Positions 16,780 to 25,886 of a stretch of 64,000 nt of DNA are shown here, piece after piece; within the stretch, counting starts at the first letter, position 1, and each line of letters opens with the position of its first letter. Location: assembly GCA_900752195.1 (NCBI GenBank), contig CAADUJ010000012.1, positions 62,001 through 126,000 of the forward strand, read 5' to 3'. Both the position numbers and the translations under genes were made by a program. The stretch is from an uncultured Negativicutes bacterium. Lineage in GTDB: Bacteria; Bacillota; Negativicutes; Veillonellales; Megasphaeraceae. The notes under the pieces are model-generated. The model saw nothing but the letters and a program-made list of their open reading frames with translations, searched no databases and was not told where the DNA came from.

Positions 16780-17493
16780 ATGGCTGATGATCGCATCATT
16801 ACGGCGTTAGATGTGTCTACCATGGATGACGTAGCGTATTATGTAGATACCTTGGGAGATGCTGTTTCCTTTTATAAAGTAGGAATGGAATTATTTTACA
16901 GCGTAGGCCCTGATGCTGTTCGGTATTTAAAGAGCCAAGGGAAACATGTATTTCTCGATTTAAAGCTCCATGATATTCCCAATACTGTCGCGCAGAGCGT
17001 CCGTGCGCTGACGCGTCTTGGCGCAGATTTTTTGACAATTCATGGAACTGGAGGCAGAGCTATGATGGAGGCTGCCGCTGATGCGGCAAAAGATGAGGCA
17101 GTCCGCTTATCTATTGAGAGACCGCGTCTTCTGGCCGTTACGGTCCTCACCAGTGTCGATGAAGCAGCCTGGCAGGAAATTGGCGGTAAATACAGCATTG
17201 CCGAAACGGTGAAGAACCTGGCAAAGATGGCTAAGGAAGCCGGTGTCGATGGCACCGTGTCTTCGCCGTATGAAGCAAAGGAAATTCGCCAGATGAATGG
17301 GCCTGATTTTCTTATCGTCACGCCAGGAATTCGCCCTTCCTTTGCTGTAGCGAACGATCAAAAGCGGTTTACTACACCATCAGAGGCACTTGCTGATGGT
17401 GCTTCCCACCTTGTTATTGGCAGACCGATTACGAAAGCCAAAAATCCGGTGGCAGCAGTACATGCGATTTTAGATGAAATACAGGGGGTCTAA
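16780..17493 (+). CDS. pyrF: Orotidine-5'-phosphate decarboxylase
   Basis: This enzyme makes UMP from OMP, the last de novo pyrimidine step. It shows the catalytic segment DLKLHDIPNTV (about 58-68) and the phosphate-binding VTPGIRP near 185 and GRPIT near 215. The 237-residue length fits. The ATG at 16780 was chosen because AGGAGG lies about 8 bases upstream, and the conserved domain begins there (ADDRIITALDVS). A TATAAT at 16723-16728 may be the -10 element. pyrE follows after four bases. Confidence 0.95.
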   Translation: MADDRIITALDVSTMDDVAYYVDTLGDAVSFYKVGMELFYSVGPDAVRYLKSQGKHVFLDLKLHDIPNTVAQSVRALTRLGADFLTIHGTGGRAMMEAAADAAKDEAVRLSIERPRLLAVTVLTSVDEAAWQEIGGKYSIAETVKNLAKMAKEAGVDGTVSSPYEAKEIRQMNGPDFLIVTPGIRPSFAVANDQKRFTTPSEALADGASHLVIGRPITKAKNPVAAVHAILDEIQGV

Positions 17494-17497
17494 TATC

Positions 17498-18085
17498 ATG
17501 ATGACAGAAGAACAAGTAAGACAGTTACTGGTTGAAACGAAGGCCGTATTGGAAGGCCATTTTCTCCTTACATCGGGGTTGCATAGCCCCTTGTATGTAG
17601 AAAAATTCAATGTGCTTCAGCATCCGGAATACACGGAAAAACTTTGTAAGGAATTGGCAGAACATTTTAAGGACCAGAACGTACAGACCGTCATGGGACC
17701 TATGACGGGCGGTATCCTCTTGGCTCATGAAGTCGGCAAAGCTTTAGGTACACGGGCTATTTTTACAGAACGTGAAAAAGGTGTGATGACGTTGCGTCGC
17801 GGCTTCCATATCGAACCGGGGGAACGTGTCCTCATCGTCGAAGATATTGTCACGACAGGTGGCTCTGTAAAAGAAGTAGTAGATGTCGTGAAACAAGCAG
17901 GTGGGGAAATCGTCGGCGTCGGCCTTCTCGTCGATCGCAGCGGCGGAAAAGCTGAGTTTGGCATCCCGAAGGATAAAGTCCATGCCTTGTTACATCTGAC
18001 TGTCCCGACGTATAAGCCTGAAGAATGTCCACTTTGCAAAAAAGGCGTTGCCATGACGGAACGAGGAAGTCATCATTTGAAATAA
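17498..18085 (+). CDS. pyrE: Orotate phosphoribosyltransferase
   Basis: This enzyme joins orotate with PRPP to form OMP, which the adjacent PyrF decarboxylates. The PRPP loop is clear as RVLIVEDIVTTGGSV (about 116-130), and the orotate side includes TSGLHSPLYVEKF. The start at 17498 follows AGGGGG by about 9 bases. The C-terminus carries a CxxC (ECPLCKKG), seen in many PyrE of this type. 195 residues is typical. Other pyr genes are not in the window. Confidence 0.94.
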   Translation: MMTEEQVRQLLVETKAVLEGHFLLTSGLHSPLYVEKFNVLQHPEYTEKLCKELAEHFKDQNVQTVMGPMTGGILLAHEVGKALGTRAIFTEREKGVMTLRRGFHIEPGERVLIVEDIVTTGGSVKEVVDVVKQAGGEIVGVGLLVDRSGGKAEFGIPKDKVHALLHLTVPTYKPEECPLCKKGVAMTERGSHHLK

Positions 18086-18112
18086 CATATGTAACTAGGA
18101 GAGATTCAGATT

Positions 18113-19051
18113 ATGTTGGAAATGTTATGGTCTATATTACCTTTTTTTAATGCTGGTCTTGTGGCGTCGGTTTTTGCCCGATTTACAGGAATGAACATGA
18201 GCATGTGTACAGTCCTTACACTTCTGTATCTGGGAGCAACGCCAATCGAAGCCGTCGTAGCCATGCTATTATTCAATGTCTTCACATTCTTTACAATTTA
18301 TTCGCAGCAACATCTTATGCGGCCTAAGGATTTCCGATTCTTTCCGGGAATCAAGATCGTCATTCCGGTGTTACTTATGATTGCCATTACGGCTGTGAGT
18401 CCCTTTTTGGGCATCGTTTTCTTTGTCGCCGTATTTCTCATGGAAATCTTTGCCAAGCTCTATGGTGACATGAGTAAGAAAAATCGGCCTAGTCGGAATG
18501 AGCTCGTTACGATGTGCGCTATTGGTACGGTTTCCTTAGCGGTAGGTCTCGTACTGTTACAGTTTATACCGAAGGAATGGTATTTTGCCTTTGATGGATT
18601 CATCATTTTGCTCTATTGCCTTCTCGTATGGCGCAGCAATGATCGTAATGCCTTTTCCAATTCGTGGGACCGCATTCTCTACGGAACGACATTCTTTACC
18701 GGTCTGACGGGTATTGATGGGTCTGATTGGCTGGGGGCTATGCGTCGCAATAAGGAATCTCTCTTATCGCGGTGCTATCCGATTGTCATTAATACGTCCA
18801 TGATATTTGGCCTTATCATTACGTATTTCTTCTATCACTATTTCTCTTTAGGAGCGCTCTTTACATCTATTGGTGCTGCCCTTGGCATCCGCTTCTTTGG
18901 ACTCTATACACATGGAACGCGAGGAAAATTCTCGTACCTGGCCTTAGGTATCACCGTGCTGACAGTGCTCATTTTCATGCTGATTCAGCCAGATCCGACA
19001 GGATTCCCTCACCTTTCGCAAGACCTTGAACAAGATACGTTCCGCTGGTAA
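18113..19051 (+). CDS. Polytopic membrane protein, possibly TauE/SafE-like
   Basis: This 312-residue protein is mostly hydrophobic, with roughly eight or nine helices and a hydrophilic loop at about 115-130 (GDMSKKNRPSRNE). The alternation of an N-terminal small-residue helix, a paired repeat and the GLTGIDGSDWLGAMRRNKESL loop between the halves recalls TauE/SafE anion exporters, but the match is weak. It starts behind AGGAGAG, 27 bases after pyrE, and ends at a strong terminator. If it is a TauE-type protein it could export sulfite or organosulfonates, which would fit the sulfur genes upstream. Function otherwise unknown. Confidence 0.5.
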   Translation: MLEMLWSILPFFNAGLVASVFARFTGMNMSMCTVLTLLYLGATPIEAVVAMLLFNVFTFFTIYSQQHLMRPKDFRFFPGIKIVIPVLLMIAITAVSPFLGIVFFVAVFLMEIFAKLYGDMSKKNRPSRNELVTMCAIGTVSLAVGLVLLQFIPKEWYFAFDGFIILLYCLLVWRSNDRNAFSNSWDRILYGTTFFTGLTGIDGSDWLGAMRRNKESLLSRCYPIVINTSMIFGLIITYFFYHYFSLGALFTSIGAALGIRFFGLYTHGTRGKFSYLALGITVLTVLIFMLIQPDPTGFPHLSQDLEQDTFRW

Positions 19052-19053
19052 TG

Positions 19054-19088
19054 AAAAACACCGACCCTTTGTGGATCGGTGTTTTTTT
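19054..19088. terminator. Bidirectional intrinsic terminator
   Basis: AAAAACACCGA pairs with TCGGTGTTTTT around a short loop, with A- and T-runs on the two sides. It lies between the convergent membrane-protein gene and the EamA gene. Confidence 0.88.
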
Positions 19089-19977
19089 ATGATCGTTGTA
19101 ACGTAATGAGGAATACAGTGGCAATGATGCAGCCAAAGCCGATGAGCTCAGGAACATAAAATACGGTGCCGAGAAGGCAGGCCGAAGCGATAGAACTCGT
19201 GACCGGTTCTAATGTGCCTAAGAGCGTTGCCTTTACGGGACCAATATCGCCGACGCCGCGGAGAAACAGGTTATAGGTAATGACTGTGCCAAAGACGATG
19301 ACCAGAGCCAGCAGACCATAGCCAAAAGCATCGAGATTCGTCGTCATCGTCCACGGTTGATAGACGATGGTAAAGGCGAGGCCGGCAATGAACATTCCTA
19401 CGGCGTTGATAAGGGTGCTGCCCCATTTTTGGACGAGTCTGGCGGCAAGAAAGGAATAACACACGCTGGCAACTGCCGTCAGGAGACCCCATTTCAAAGC
19501 CAGAGGTGATAAATTCACCGTTGATGGGTCGCCATGCGTAGAGATGAGGAAGACGCCAACAAGGGCGAGGACAACCGAAAGGCCTTCAGCCTTCGTGGGA
19601 AGGCGTCTGCACGTGATGCAGACTAATACGGAGACCATGACGACACAAAGAGTCTGCAAAATAGCAGCCGTACCGGCATTGGAATAATCAATGGTGATAT
19701 AGAAGGCTGTTTGACTCATGAGTAACCCGAAAATGGCATAACAGACCAGCTGTACCAAGTCTTTTCGATGGTGTAGGAGCTGTCGTATAGCCCGGTGTTG
19801 GCGCGCGGCAAAGGCTAATAATAAAACGCCCCCTATGAGAAGACGGAGATTAGAAATCAAGAGGGGACCGGCATCGTAATGAGACAATAAATATTGTCCT
19901 GCCGTTCCGGAAAGCCCCCATATAATGGCACCGCCACTAGCACATGCATATCCCCGTAGTACATGGGGATTCTTCAC
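19087..19977 (-). CDS. EamA/DMT family transporter
   Basis: This second EamA transporter has 296 residues and about ten hydrophobic helices. The two repeats are visible, with ASGGAIIWGLSGTAGQYLL near the N-terminus and GPVKATLLGTLEPVTSSIASACLLGTVF in the second repeat. The GTG at 19977 was chosen because AAGGAG lies 9 bases upstream; a TTG three codons earlier directly abuts that site. It is a single-gene unit with its own promoter region and is unrelated in position to the polyamine operon, which ends at a separate terminator upstream. Substrate unknown. Confidence 0.83.
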   Translation of the reverse strand: MKNPHVLRGYACASGGAIIWGLSGTAGQYLLSHYDAGPLLISNLRLLIGGVLLLAFAARQHRAIRQLLHHRKDLVQLVCYAIFGLLMSQTAFYITIDYSNAGTAAILQTLCVVMVSVLVCITCRRLPTKAEGLSVVLALVGVFLISTHGDPSTVNLSPLALKWGLLTAVASVCYSFLAARLVQKWGSTLINAVGMFIAGLAFTIVYQPWTMTTNLDAFGYGLLALVIVFGTVITYNLFLRGVGDIGPVKATLLGTLEPVTSSIASACLLGTVFYVPELIGFGCIIATVFLITLQRS

Positions 19978-20066
19978 GAATATCAACTCCTTATGTAGAC
20001 GAACGTATGCTTACATATTATACCACATTTCTGCACGGACTGAGTCGTCTGTACAGAAGGGACGCT

Positions 20067-20116
20067 AAAAAACGAACACTACCCAACCATCGCTTCAGGA
20101 GCAGCTGAGTAGTGTT
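20067..20116 (-). terminator. Terminator of the polyamine operon
   Basis: On the minus strand AACACTAC pairs with GTAGTGTT around a 26-base internal segment and is followed by six T (20067-20072). It lies just after nspC. Confidence 0.75.
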
Positions 20117-20120
20117 GGTA

Positions 20121-21338
20121 CTATTTTTTATGGAATGTACCAAGGCGGTACTTAAAATCTTCGTAACCAAAATGACAAATCCTGTCTAATTCGTGATTTT
20201 GGCGAAGAAGGTAGATATCAGGTAGGGCCATGCCATTAAAAGTATTATTTTTGCATGTCGTGTAGATTGCCATGTCACCGAATATGAGCTTGTCACCACG
20301 GTGCAAGGGGGCATCGAAGCTATAGTCCCCGATGCTGTCTCCTGTGAGGCATGTTGGTCCGCCGAGCCGATAGGTATAGGCTTTTTCCCGGGCTTTTCCT
20401 GATTGATAAAGCGGCGGTCGATAGGGCATTTCGATGACATCCGGCATGTGGCAAGCGGCGCTCGTGTCGACGATGGCAAGGTGCATATCACCGTTCTGCA
20501 GAATATCCAGGACGGTAGTTACAAGATAACCGGCCTGAAAAGCACAAGCTTCACCAGGCTCGAGATAAACGGTGACATTCCACCGTTCCTGGGCTTTGCA
20601 GATTGTCCGGATGAGTCGATTGATATCATAGCCTTGACGCGTAATGTGATGGCCGCCACCCATGTTAAGCCATTTCATGCGGGCAAGCCAGAGCCCAAAG
20701 GATTGTTCTACTTTCAGGAGCGTTGTTTCTAAGTCATCGGCATCCTGTTCACATAGTGTATGAAAGTGAAGACCATCGAGCAGGTCGATGAGGTCATCTG
20801 TCATGGCATCATCCCATTGGCGCCGCGTCGTTCCGAGGCGGCTGCCAGGTGCACAGGGATCATAGATATCGTGGCCTGCCTGTGTGGAAAGTTCGGGATT
20901 GATGCGCAAGCCGATGCTAAGGCCGGCATCTTTGGCTTTTCTGCCGAAATAAGCTAGCTGAGATGGCGAATTGAAGACGATGTGATCGGCATACTGGAGG
21001 ACGGTCCTGAATTGATCATCCCGGAAGGCAGCCGAATAGACATGGACTTCTTTTCCCGGCATTTCTTCAGCACCCAGACGGGCTTCGTAGAGTCCGCTTG
21101 CCTCTGTGCCAGCTATATAAGGAGCAAGGATGGGGTAGCAATCATAATTAGAAAAAGCTTTCTGTGCCAGAAGGATGCGACACCCTGTCCGGCTGGCAAG
21201 GTCCTTCAGGATTTCACCGTTTCGTCGCAAGGCCTTTTCATCTATGACGTAAGCCGGTGTTGTCATGGTCGAGAAGAGGTCCTTTACATCTTGTGAGAGA
21301 AGAGTAAAGGCACCTCTTCCATTTTCTACCATAGCCAT
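20121..21338 (-). CDS. nspC: Carboxynorspermidine / carboxyspermidine decarboxylase
   Basis: This pyridoxal-phosphate enzyme of the alanine-racemase fold decarboxylates carboxyspermidine (or carboxynorspermidine) to spermidine (or norspermidine). Visible features are the N-terminal PAYVIDEKALRRN, the cofactor lysine in LLAQKAFSNYD, GLRINPE, MGGGHHIT and the catalytic cysteine region VDTSAACHMPDV. Of 405 residues it is slightly longer than the usual roughly 380 because the first 25 residues precede the conserved domain. Its start shares one base with the stop of the dehydrogenase gene (TAATG), so the two are translationally coupled. Confidence 0.9.
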   Translation of the reverse strand: MAMVENGRGAFTLLSQDVKDLFSTMTTPAYVIDEKALRRNGEILKDLASRTGCRILLAQKAFSNYDCYPILAPYIAGTEASGLYEARLGAEEMPGKEVHVYSAAFRDDQFRTVLQYADHIVFNSPSQLAYFGRKAKDAGLSIGLRINPELSTQAGHDIYDPCAPGSRLGTTRRQWDDAMTDDLIDLLDGLHFHTLCEQDADDLETTLLKVEQSFGLWLARMKWLNMGGGHHITRQGYDINRLIRTICKAQERWNVTVYLEPGEACAFQAGYLVTTVLDILQNGDMHLAIVDTSAACHMPDVIEMPYRPPLYQSGKAREKAYTYRLGGPTCLTGDSIGDYSFDAPLHRGDKLIFGDMAIYTTCKNNTFNGMALPDIYLLRQNHELDRICHFGYEDFKYRLGTFHKK

Positions 21339-22597
21339 TACGGTACCAATACGGGATTACCGTCTATCGCACGCGGCAAGCCGTACATATCGAGGGCGTC
21401 GAGAAATGGATCGGGATCGAGTTCATCGACAGTATAGACGCCAGGCTTTTGCCATTTTCCCGTAAGCATCATGAGAGCGCCACACATAGCGGGAACGCCT
21501 GTAGTATAGCTGACCCCCTGACTGCCTACTTCACGGTAACATTCTTGATGGTCGCAGACATTATACATATACCAAGTCTTGTCTTTGCCATCTTTTTTGC
21601 CCGTAAAGATGCATCCTATATTGGTTTTACCTTTCGTTCTCGGGCCTAAGCTTGCTGGATCGGGAAGGAGAGCCTTTAAGAATTTGATAGGAACGATTTG
21701 ATGGCCTTCAAATTCAATGGGCGTCGTCGACAGCATACCTACATTTTCGAGGCATCTCATATGGTCAAGGTAGCTCTGTCCGAAGGTCATGAAAAAGCGG
21801 ATGCGACGAGCTTCGGGAATCGTCTTGGCCAGGCTTTCGATTTCTTCGTGATGAAGAAGATACATGTCCTTGGTACCGACTTGGGTGAAATCGTATTCCC
21901 GCTTGATGGACATGGCAGGAATTTCTACCCAGTGGCCGTCTTCCCAATAGCTTCCCGGTGCCGAGACTTCACGCAAATTGACTTCAGGATTGAAGTTCGT
22001 CGCAAAGGCATAGCCGTGGTCGCCGCCATTGCAGTCGAGGATATCGATGGTATCGATGGTATCGAACTCGTGTTTCTTGGCGTATGCGCAATATGCCTGG
22101 GTAACGCCTGGGTCAAAGCCGCAGCCTAAAAGGGCCATGAGGCCGGCATCTTCAAAGCGGTTTTTATAAGCCCATTGCCAGCTGTAATCGAAATATGCCG
22201 AAAAGCCATCCTGTTTGCACCGTTCTTCATAAATGGCACGCCATTCCGGGTCATCTGTATGTTCCGGTTCGTAATTGGCCGTATCCATGTAGTTGACGCC
22301 GCAAGCCAGGCAGGCATCCATGATGGTCAGATCCTGATAAGGCAGGGCGACGTTCATGACAAGGTCGGGCTTGAAGGATTTGATGAGGGCTGTGAGTTCA
22401 TCGACACTATCAGCGTCAACGTGGGCCGTCGTGATGTGGGTATTTGTCTTTCCTTTCAGTTTTTCTGCAAGGGCATCGCACTTTGATTTTGTGCGGCTGG
22501 CAATTAGGATTTCTGTAAAGACATCGCTGACTTGACAACATTTTTGAATGGCGACAGATGCTACACCGCCGCAGCCAATAACAAGAACTTTACTCAT
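21338..22597 (-). CDS. Carboxyspermidine / carboxynorspermidine dehydrogenase (saccharopine dehydrogenase family)
   Basis: This 419-residue NADPH-dependent enzyme condenses putrescine (or diaminopropane) with aspartate semialdehyde to the carboxy-polyamine. The N-terminal Rossmann motif VLVIGCGGVASVAIQKC, the NVALPYQDLTIMDACLACGVNYMDTANYE block and GCGFDPGVTQAYCAYA are typical of the CASDH/CANSDH branch rather than true saccharopine dehydrogenase. It precedes nspC with a one-base overlap. Aspartate semialdehyde would come from Asd, encoded at about 55 kb. Spermidine rather than norspermidine is the likelier product because the operon makes putrescine. Confidence 0.9.
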   Translation of the reverse strand: MSKVLVIGCGGVASVAIQKCCQVSDVFTEILIASRTKSKCDALAEKLKGKTNTHITTAHVDADSVDELTALIKSFKPDLVMNVALPYQDLTIMDACLACGVNYMDTANYEPEHTDDPEWRAIYEERCKQDGFSAYFDYSWQWAYKNRFEDAGLMALLGCGFDPGVTQAYCAYAKKHEFDTIDTIDILDCNGGDHGYAFATNFNPEVNLREVSAPGSYWEDGHWVEIPAMSIKREYDFTQVGTKDMYLLHHEEIESLAKTIPEARRIRFFMTFGQSYLDHMRCLENVGMLSTTPIEFEGHQIVPIKFLKALLPDPASLGPRTKGKTNIGCIFTGKKDGKDKTWYMYNVCDHQECYREVGSQGVSYTTGVPAMCGALMMLTGKWQKPGVYTVDELDPDPFLDALDMYGLPRAIDGNPVLVP

Positions 22598-22636
22598 AGG
22601 TGTCTCCTTTCAATATGGAAAAATAAGGACTGTAGT

Positions 22637-23497
22637 TTAGGGGTGAAGGGCAAGGAGTAATTCCCGTACTACTTTGCAAGCTAATGCGGTGGAGGCGCCA
22701 CTGCCGTCAAGCATGGGTGCTAACTCTGTTACATCGGCGCCGATGACACGGCCCCTTGCAACGGTGCGCATGGCTTGTAAAAGGGCCGGGAACCAGACGC
22801 CTCCTGCCTCAGGTGTACCCGTTCCAGGAAACGCTGCTGGATCGAGACAGTCGAGGTCGATAGTGAAATAGATGGGGGCCTTTTGAGCAATCAACGTATC
22901 CATGACGTGTTCAAGACCGCCGAAGCCAAAGGGATGCATATCTGTATGGTCTTTGGCAAAGCAGAATTCATCTTTGTCGCCACTGCGGATGCAGAACTGA
23001 TGGATCCGGCCATCACCGACGAAATCGTGGCAACGACGGAGAACACAGGCATGGCTCAAGGAATTTCCTAAGTAGTCCTGCCGTAAATCAGCATGGGCAT
23101 CGAAGTGGATGATATGGAGGTCTTTATAGCGTTTGTACAAGGCCCGGACAGCGCCGAGCGTGACAAGGTGTTCACCTCCTAAAAGGAAGGGAAGTTTACC
23201 ATCTCTTTCGATGATTGTGCAGCGCTCTTCAATAGCTTCCAGTGGCTGTGCAGGATTTCCGAAACTAAGTTCTATATCGCCACTATCAAAAATCTGCATA
23301 TCTTCTAAATCGCGGTCCTGGTAAGGACTATACGTTTCAAGACCAAAACTTTCATGGCGTATGGCACTGGGGCCAAAACGGGCGCCAGGGCGAAAGCTCG
23401 TTGTCGAATCAAAAGGAGCCCCGTACAGGACGATGGCAGCGTCTTCATAGGTCGCGTTACAGGCAATAAAGGTTTCAATGTTAGGTGTTAAGGTCAT
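22637..23497 (-). CDS. speB: Agmatinase
   Basis: This manganese ureohydrolase cleaves agmatine to putrescine and urea. The metal ligands are in GGEHLVTLG, HFDAHADLR and TIDLDCLDP, and the C-terminal GADVTELAPMLDG is also typical. The ATG at 23497 was chosen because GGGAGGTAG precedes it and the conserved domain starts soon after; a long upstream extension inside speE is not supported. The start overlaps speE by 4 bases. Together with speA it forms the arginine-agmatine-putrescine route. 286 residues is normal; guanidinobutyrase is an alternative but the speA neighbour favours agmatine. Confidence 0.92.
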   Translation of the reverse strand: MTLTPNIETFIACNATYEDAAIVLYGAPFDSTTSFRPGARFGPSAIRHESFGLETYSPYQDRDLEDMQIFDSGDIELSFGNPAQPLEAIEERCTIIERDGKLPFLLGGEHLVTLGAVRALYKRYKDLHIIHFDAHADLRQDYLGNSLSHACVLRRCHDFVGDGRIHQFCIRSGDKDEFCFAKDHTDMHPFGFGGLEHVMDTLIAQKAPIYFTIDLDCLDPAAFPGTGTPEAGGVWFPALLQAMRTVARGRVIGADVTELAPMLDGSGASTALACKVVRELLLALHP

Positions 23498-24348
23498 GAT
23501 TCTACCTCCCTCAGCATGTCTTCCAGGAAAGCGGGAAGCCAGAATGAACCGACGTGGAGACGCGGCGTGTAGTATCGTGTGTGAAGGTGGAGTTTTTCCC
23601 ATTCTTCTGCATGAAGGTCGTTGACAGGGTGATACATTTTGCTGGCAAAGCCAAAGAGCCAATAGCCTGCGGCATATGTCGGAATGTGAGCTTGATACAC
23701 CTTACTGATAGGGAAGGTCTTGACGATGCGCTGATGACTACGCTTCATGGCCTGCGCGTCTTCGTGATAGAAGGGACTACCCTGCTGGTTCACCATGATG
23801 CCGTCTTTTCGCAGGGCATGATAGCAGCTGCCATAAAATTCTTTCGTAAAGAGCCCTTCTGATGGACCGAAGGGGTCTGTGGAATCGACGATGATGAGAT
23901 CGTATTCTTCTTCACAGCTACGGATGAATTTCAATGCGTTTTCAAAATAAATATGGACGCGGGTATCATCGAGGCGGCACGCGTTACCCGGCAGGTAATG
24001 GCGACATGCTTCGACGACGGCCGGATCCATTTCGACGAGGTCGATGGAACGGACGCGGTCATAGCGTGTCAATTCTTTTACGACGCCGCCATCACCGGCA
24101 CCGATAACGAGAATGTCCTGACAGTCCTGATGGACGGCCATGGGCACGTGGGTGATCATTTCGTCGTAAATGAATTCATCCCGTTCCGTCAGCATGACGT
24201 TGCCGTCGAGTGTGAGGACGCGGCCGAATTCCGGCGTTTCAAATATATCGATATGCTGATATTCGCTTTGCCGTGAATAGAGATGACGGTTGACGCGAAT
24301 GCTGAGTTTCACATCAGGCGTGTGAAACTCACTGAACCAAAATTCCAT
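23494..24348 (-). CDS. speE: Spermidine synthase
   Basis: This 284-residue aminopropyltransferase transfers the aminopropyl group of decarboxylated SAM to putrescine. It has the Rossmann-like SAM-binding segment ILVIGAGDGGVVKELTRY (about 79-97), VEMDPAVVEACR, and the catalytic DLIIVDSTDPFGPSEGLFT (about 150-168). Length and motifs are standard. It follows speA by 15 bases. A SAM decarboxylase (speD) is needed for it to work and is not found in the window. Its presence next to the carboxyspermidine genes means the operon encodes two routes to spermidine. Confidence 0.93.
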   Translation of the reverse strand: MEFWFSEFHTPDVKLSIRVNRHLYSRQSEYQHIDIFETPEFGRVLTLDGNVMLTERDEFIYDEMITHVPMAVHQDCQDILVIGAGDGGVVKELTRYDRVRSIDLVEMDPAVVEACRHYLPGNACRLDDTRVHIYFENALKFIRSCEEEYDLIIVDSTDPFGPSEGLFTKEFYGSCYHALRKDGIMVNQQGSPFYHEDAQAMKRSHQRIVKTFPISKVYQAHIPTYAAGYWLFGFASKMYHPVNDLHAEEWEKLHLHTRYYTPRLHVGSFWLPAFLEDMLREVES

Positions 24349-24363
24349 GTTCGTCCCCCTCTT

Positions 24364-25824
24364 TTAGCGTAATACATTGATGCGTTCCAAATCAGGATCT
24401 TCAGATCCTGTCATGCTGCAGCCCTTTTCTTTTGCGTATTGGATATGTTCCAAAATGACTGGCGTAATTCGTTCGCCCGGTGCCAGGATAGGTATTCCCG
24501 GAGGATAGCACATGACGAATTCACTGCAGATCTTACCGATACTTTTTTCTAACGGAAGGCTTTCTTTTTCGGCGTAAAAGGCATCTTGCGGGCTCGTGAC
24601 GACTTCGGGTTCGACATATTCCTGGGTCAGCATGCCAGCCGGGTCTTTCTGGTAGTGACGCCGTATTTCTGAAAGAGCGCTGACGAGCCGTTCCAACTCC
24701 TGCATCCGATCACCCATGGAAAGGTAAGCTAGAATGTTTCCAATATCGCCAAACTCAATCTGGATATCGTATTCATCGCGGAGAATGTCATAGACTTCAA
24801 TGCCGGCAAGACCGATGTCACGGGTATGGATGCTGAGCTTCGTGTTGTCAAAGTCGAAGACGGAATCACCGTTCATGAGTTTCCGGCCAAACGCATAGTA
24901 ACCACCGATGGCATTGATTTCCTGACGGGCATAGCTGGCCATATCGACGACTTTATGGAATAATTCTGGACCGTGAAGTGCCAGATGACGACGGCTGATA
25001 TCGAGACTGGACATGAGAAGATAACTGCCCGATGTCGTTTGTGTCAGATTGATAATCTGCCGCACGTAACCGGCGTGGATAGCGGGCCCGATGAGGAGAA
25101 AGCTTGATTGGGTCAGGCTGCCGCCACTCTTATGCATCGATACAGCGGCCATATCGGCACCGGCGGCCATGGCCGATACGGGCAGGCCGTTGCCAAAATA
25201 AAAATGTGTACCGTGTGCTTCGTCGACAAGACATTTCATACCGACTTTGTGAGCCATGGACACGATTGCTCGTAAATCGCTGCAAATGCCGTAGTATGTT
25301 GGATTATTGACGAGGACTGCAACTGCATCGGGGTTGGCGACGATAGCTCGTTCTACCTGCAGGCGTTGCATGCCCAGGGAAATGCCGATGCGCTGATCTA
25401 CTTCAGGATTGACATAGACCGGTATGGCCCCGCAGAGGACGAGAGCATTAATGACGCTTTTATGAACGTTCCGTGGCAGGATGATTTTGTCGCCCCTTTT
25501 GCAGATTGTCAGGACCATACTCTGGACGGCGCTCGTCGTCCCGCCGACCATGAGAAATGCATGATTGGCGCCAAAAGCTTCTGCCGCCAGTTCTTCTGCT
25601 TCACCGATAACGGAAACGGGATGACAGAGGTTGTCGAGTGGTTTCATGCTGTTTACATCGACAGAAACACAGGATTTTCCTAAAAAAGCGGCTAGTTCGG
25701 GATTCCCGCGGCCTCGTTTATGGCCGGGAACGTCGAAAGGAACGACGCGCATATCCCGAAATCGTTGCAGCGCTTCATAAATGGGAGCACGTTCCTGACG
25801 CCGTCGCATGGTTTTACTATTCAA
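24364..25824 (-). CDS. speA: Arginine decarboxylase (aminotransferase-fold, Firmicute SpeA type)
   Basis: This pyridoxal-phosphate enzyme, of the Orn/Lys/Arg decarboxylase fold-type I group, most likely makes agmatine from arginine. The conserved segments are FDVPGHKRGRGNPEL near the N-terminus, VGGTTSAVQSMVLT, DEAHGTHFYFG, the cofactor lysine in SMHKSGGSLTQSSFLL and C-terminal CYPPGIPILAPGE. 486 residues match the short SpeA/YaaO group. The start is a TTG with TAGGAGTG 7 bases upstream. Lysine or ornithine could also be substrates in this family; the agmatinase gene supports arginine. Expression should depend on the attenuator upstream. Confidence 0.88.
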   Translation of the reverse strand: MNSKTMRRRQERAPIYEALQRFRDMRVVPFDVPGHKRGRGNPELAAFLGKSCVSVDVNSMKPLDNLCHPVSVIGEAEELAAEAFGANHAFLMVGGTTSAVQSMVLTICKRGDKIILPRNVHKSVINALVLCGAIPVYVNPEVDQRIGISLGMQRLQVERAIVANPDAVAVLVNNPTYYGICSDLRAIVSMAHKVGMKCLVDEAHGTHFYFGNGLPVSAMAAGADMAAVSMHKSGGSLTQSSFLLIGPAIHAGYVRQIINLTQTTSGSYLLMSSLDISRRHLALHGPELFHKVVDMASYARQEINAIGGYYAFGRKLMNGDSVFDFDNTKLSIHTRDIGLAGIEVYDILRDEYDIQIEFGDIGNILAYLSMGDRMQELERLVSALSEIRRHYQKDPAGMLTQEYVEPEVVTSPQDAFYAEKESLPLEKSIGKICSEFVMCYPPGIPILAPGERITPVILEHIQYAKEKGCSMTGSEDPDLERINVLR

Positions 25825-25851
25825 CGTGATTCACTCCTACATAATGGAAAT

Positions 25852-25886
25852 AAAAAAACGCAAGCTGTGCCGTTCACAGCTTGCGT
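25852..25886 (-). terminator. Intrinsic terminator (attenuator) just before speA
   Basis: On the minus strand a perfect 12-base stem (ACGCAAGCTGTG and complement, 5-base loop) is followed by seven T, ending 28 bases before the speA start. With a promoter about 340 bases upstream this places a terminator inside the speA leader, so transcription of the polyamine operon is likely decided here. Confidence 0.88.
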
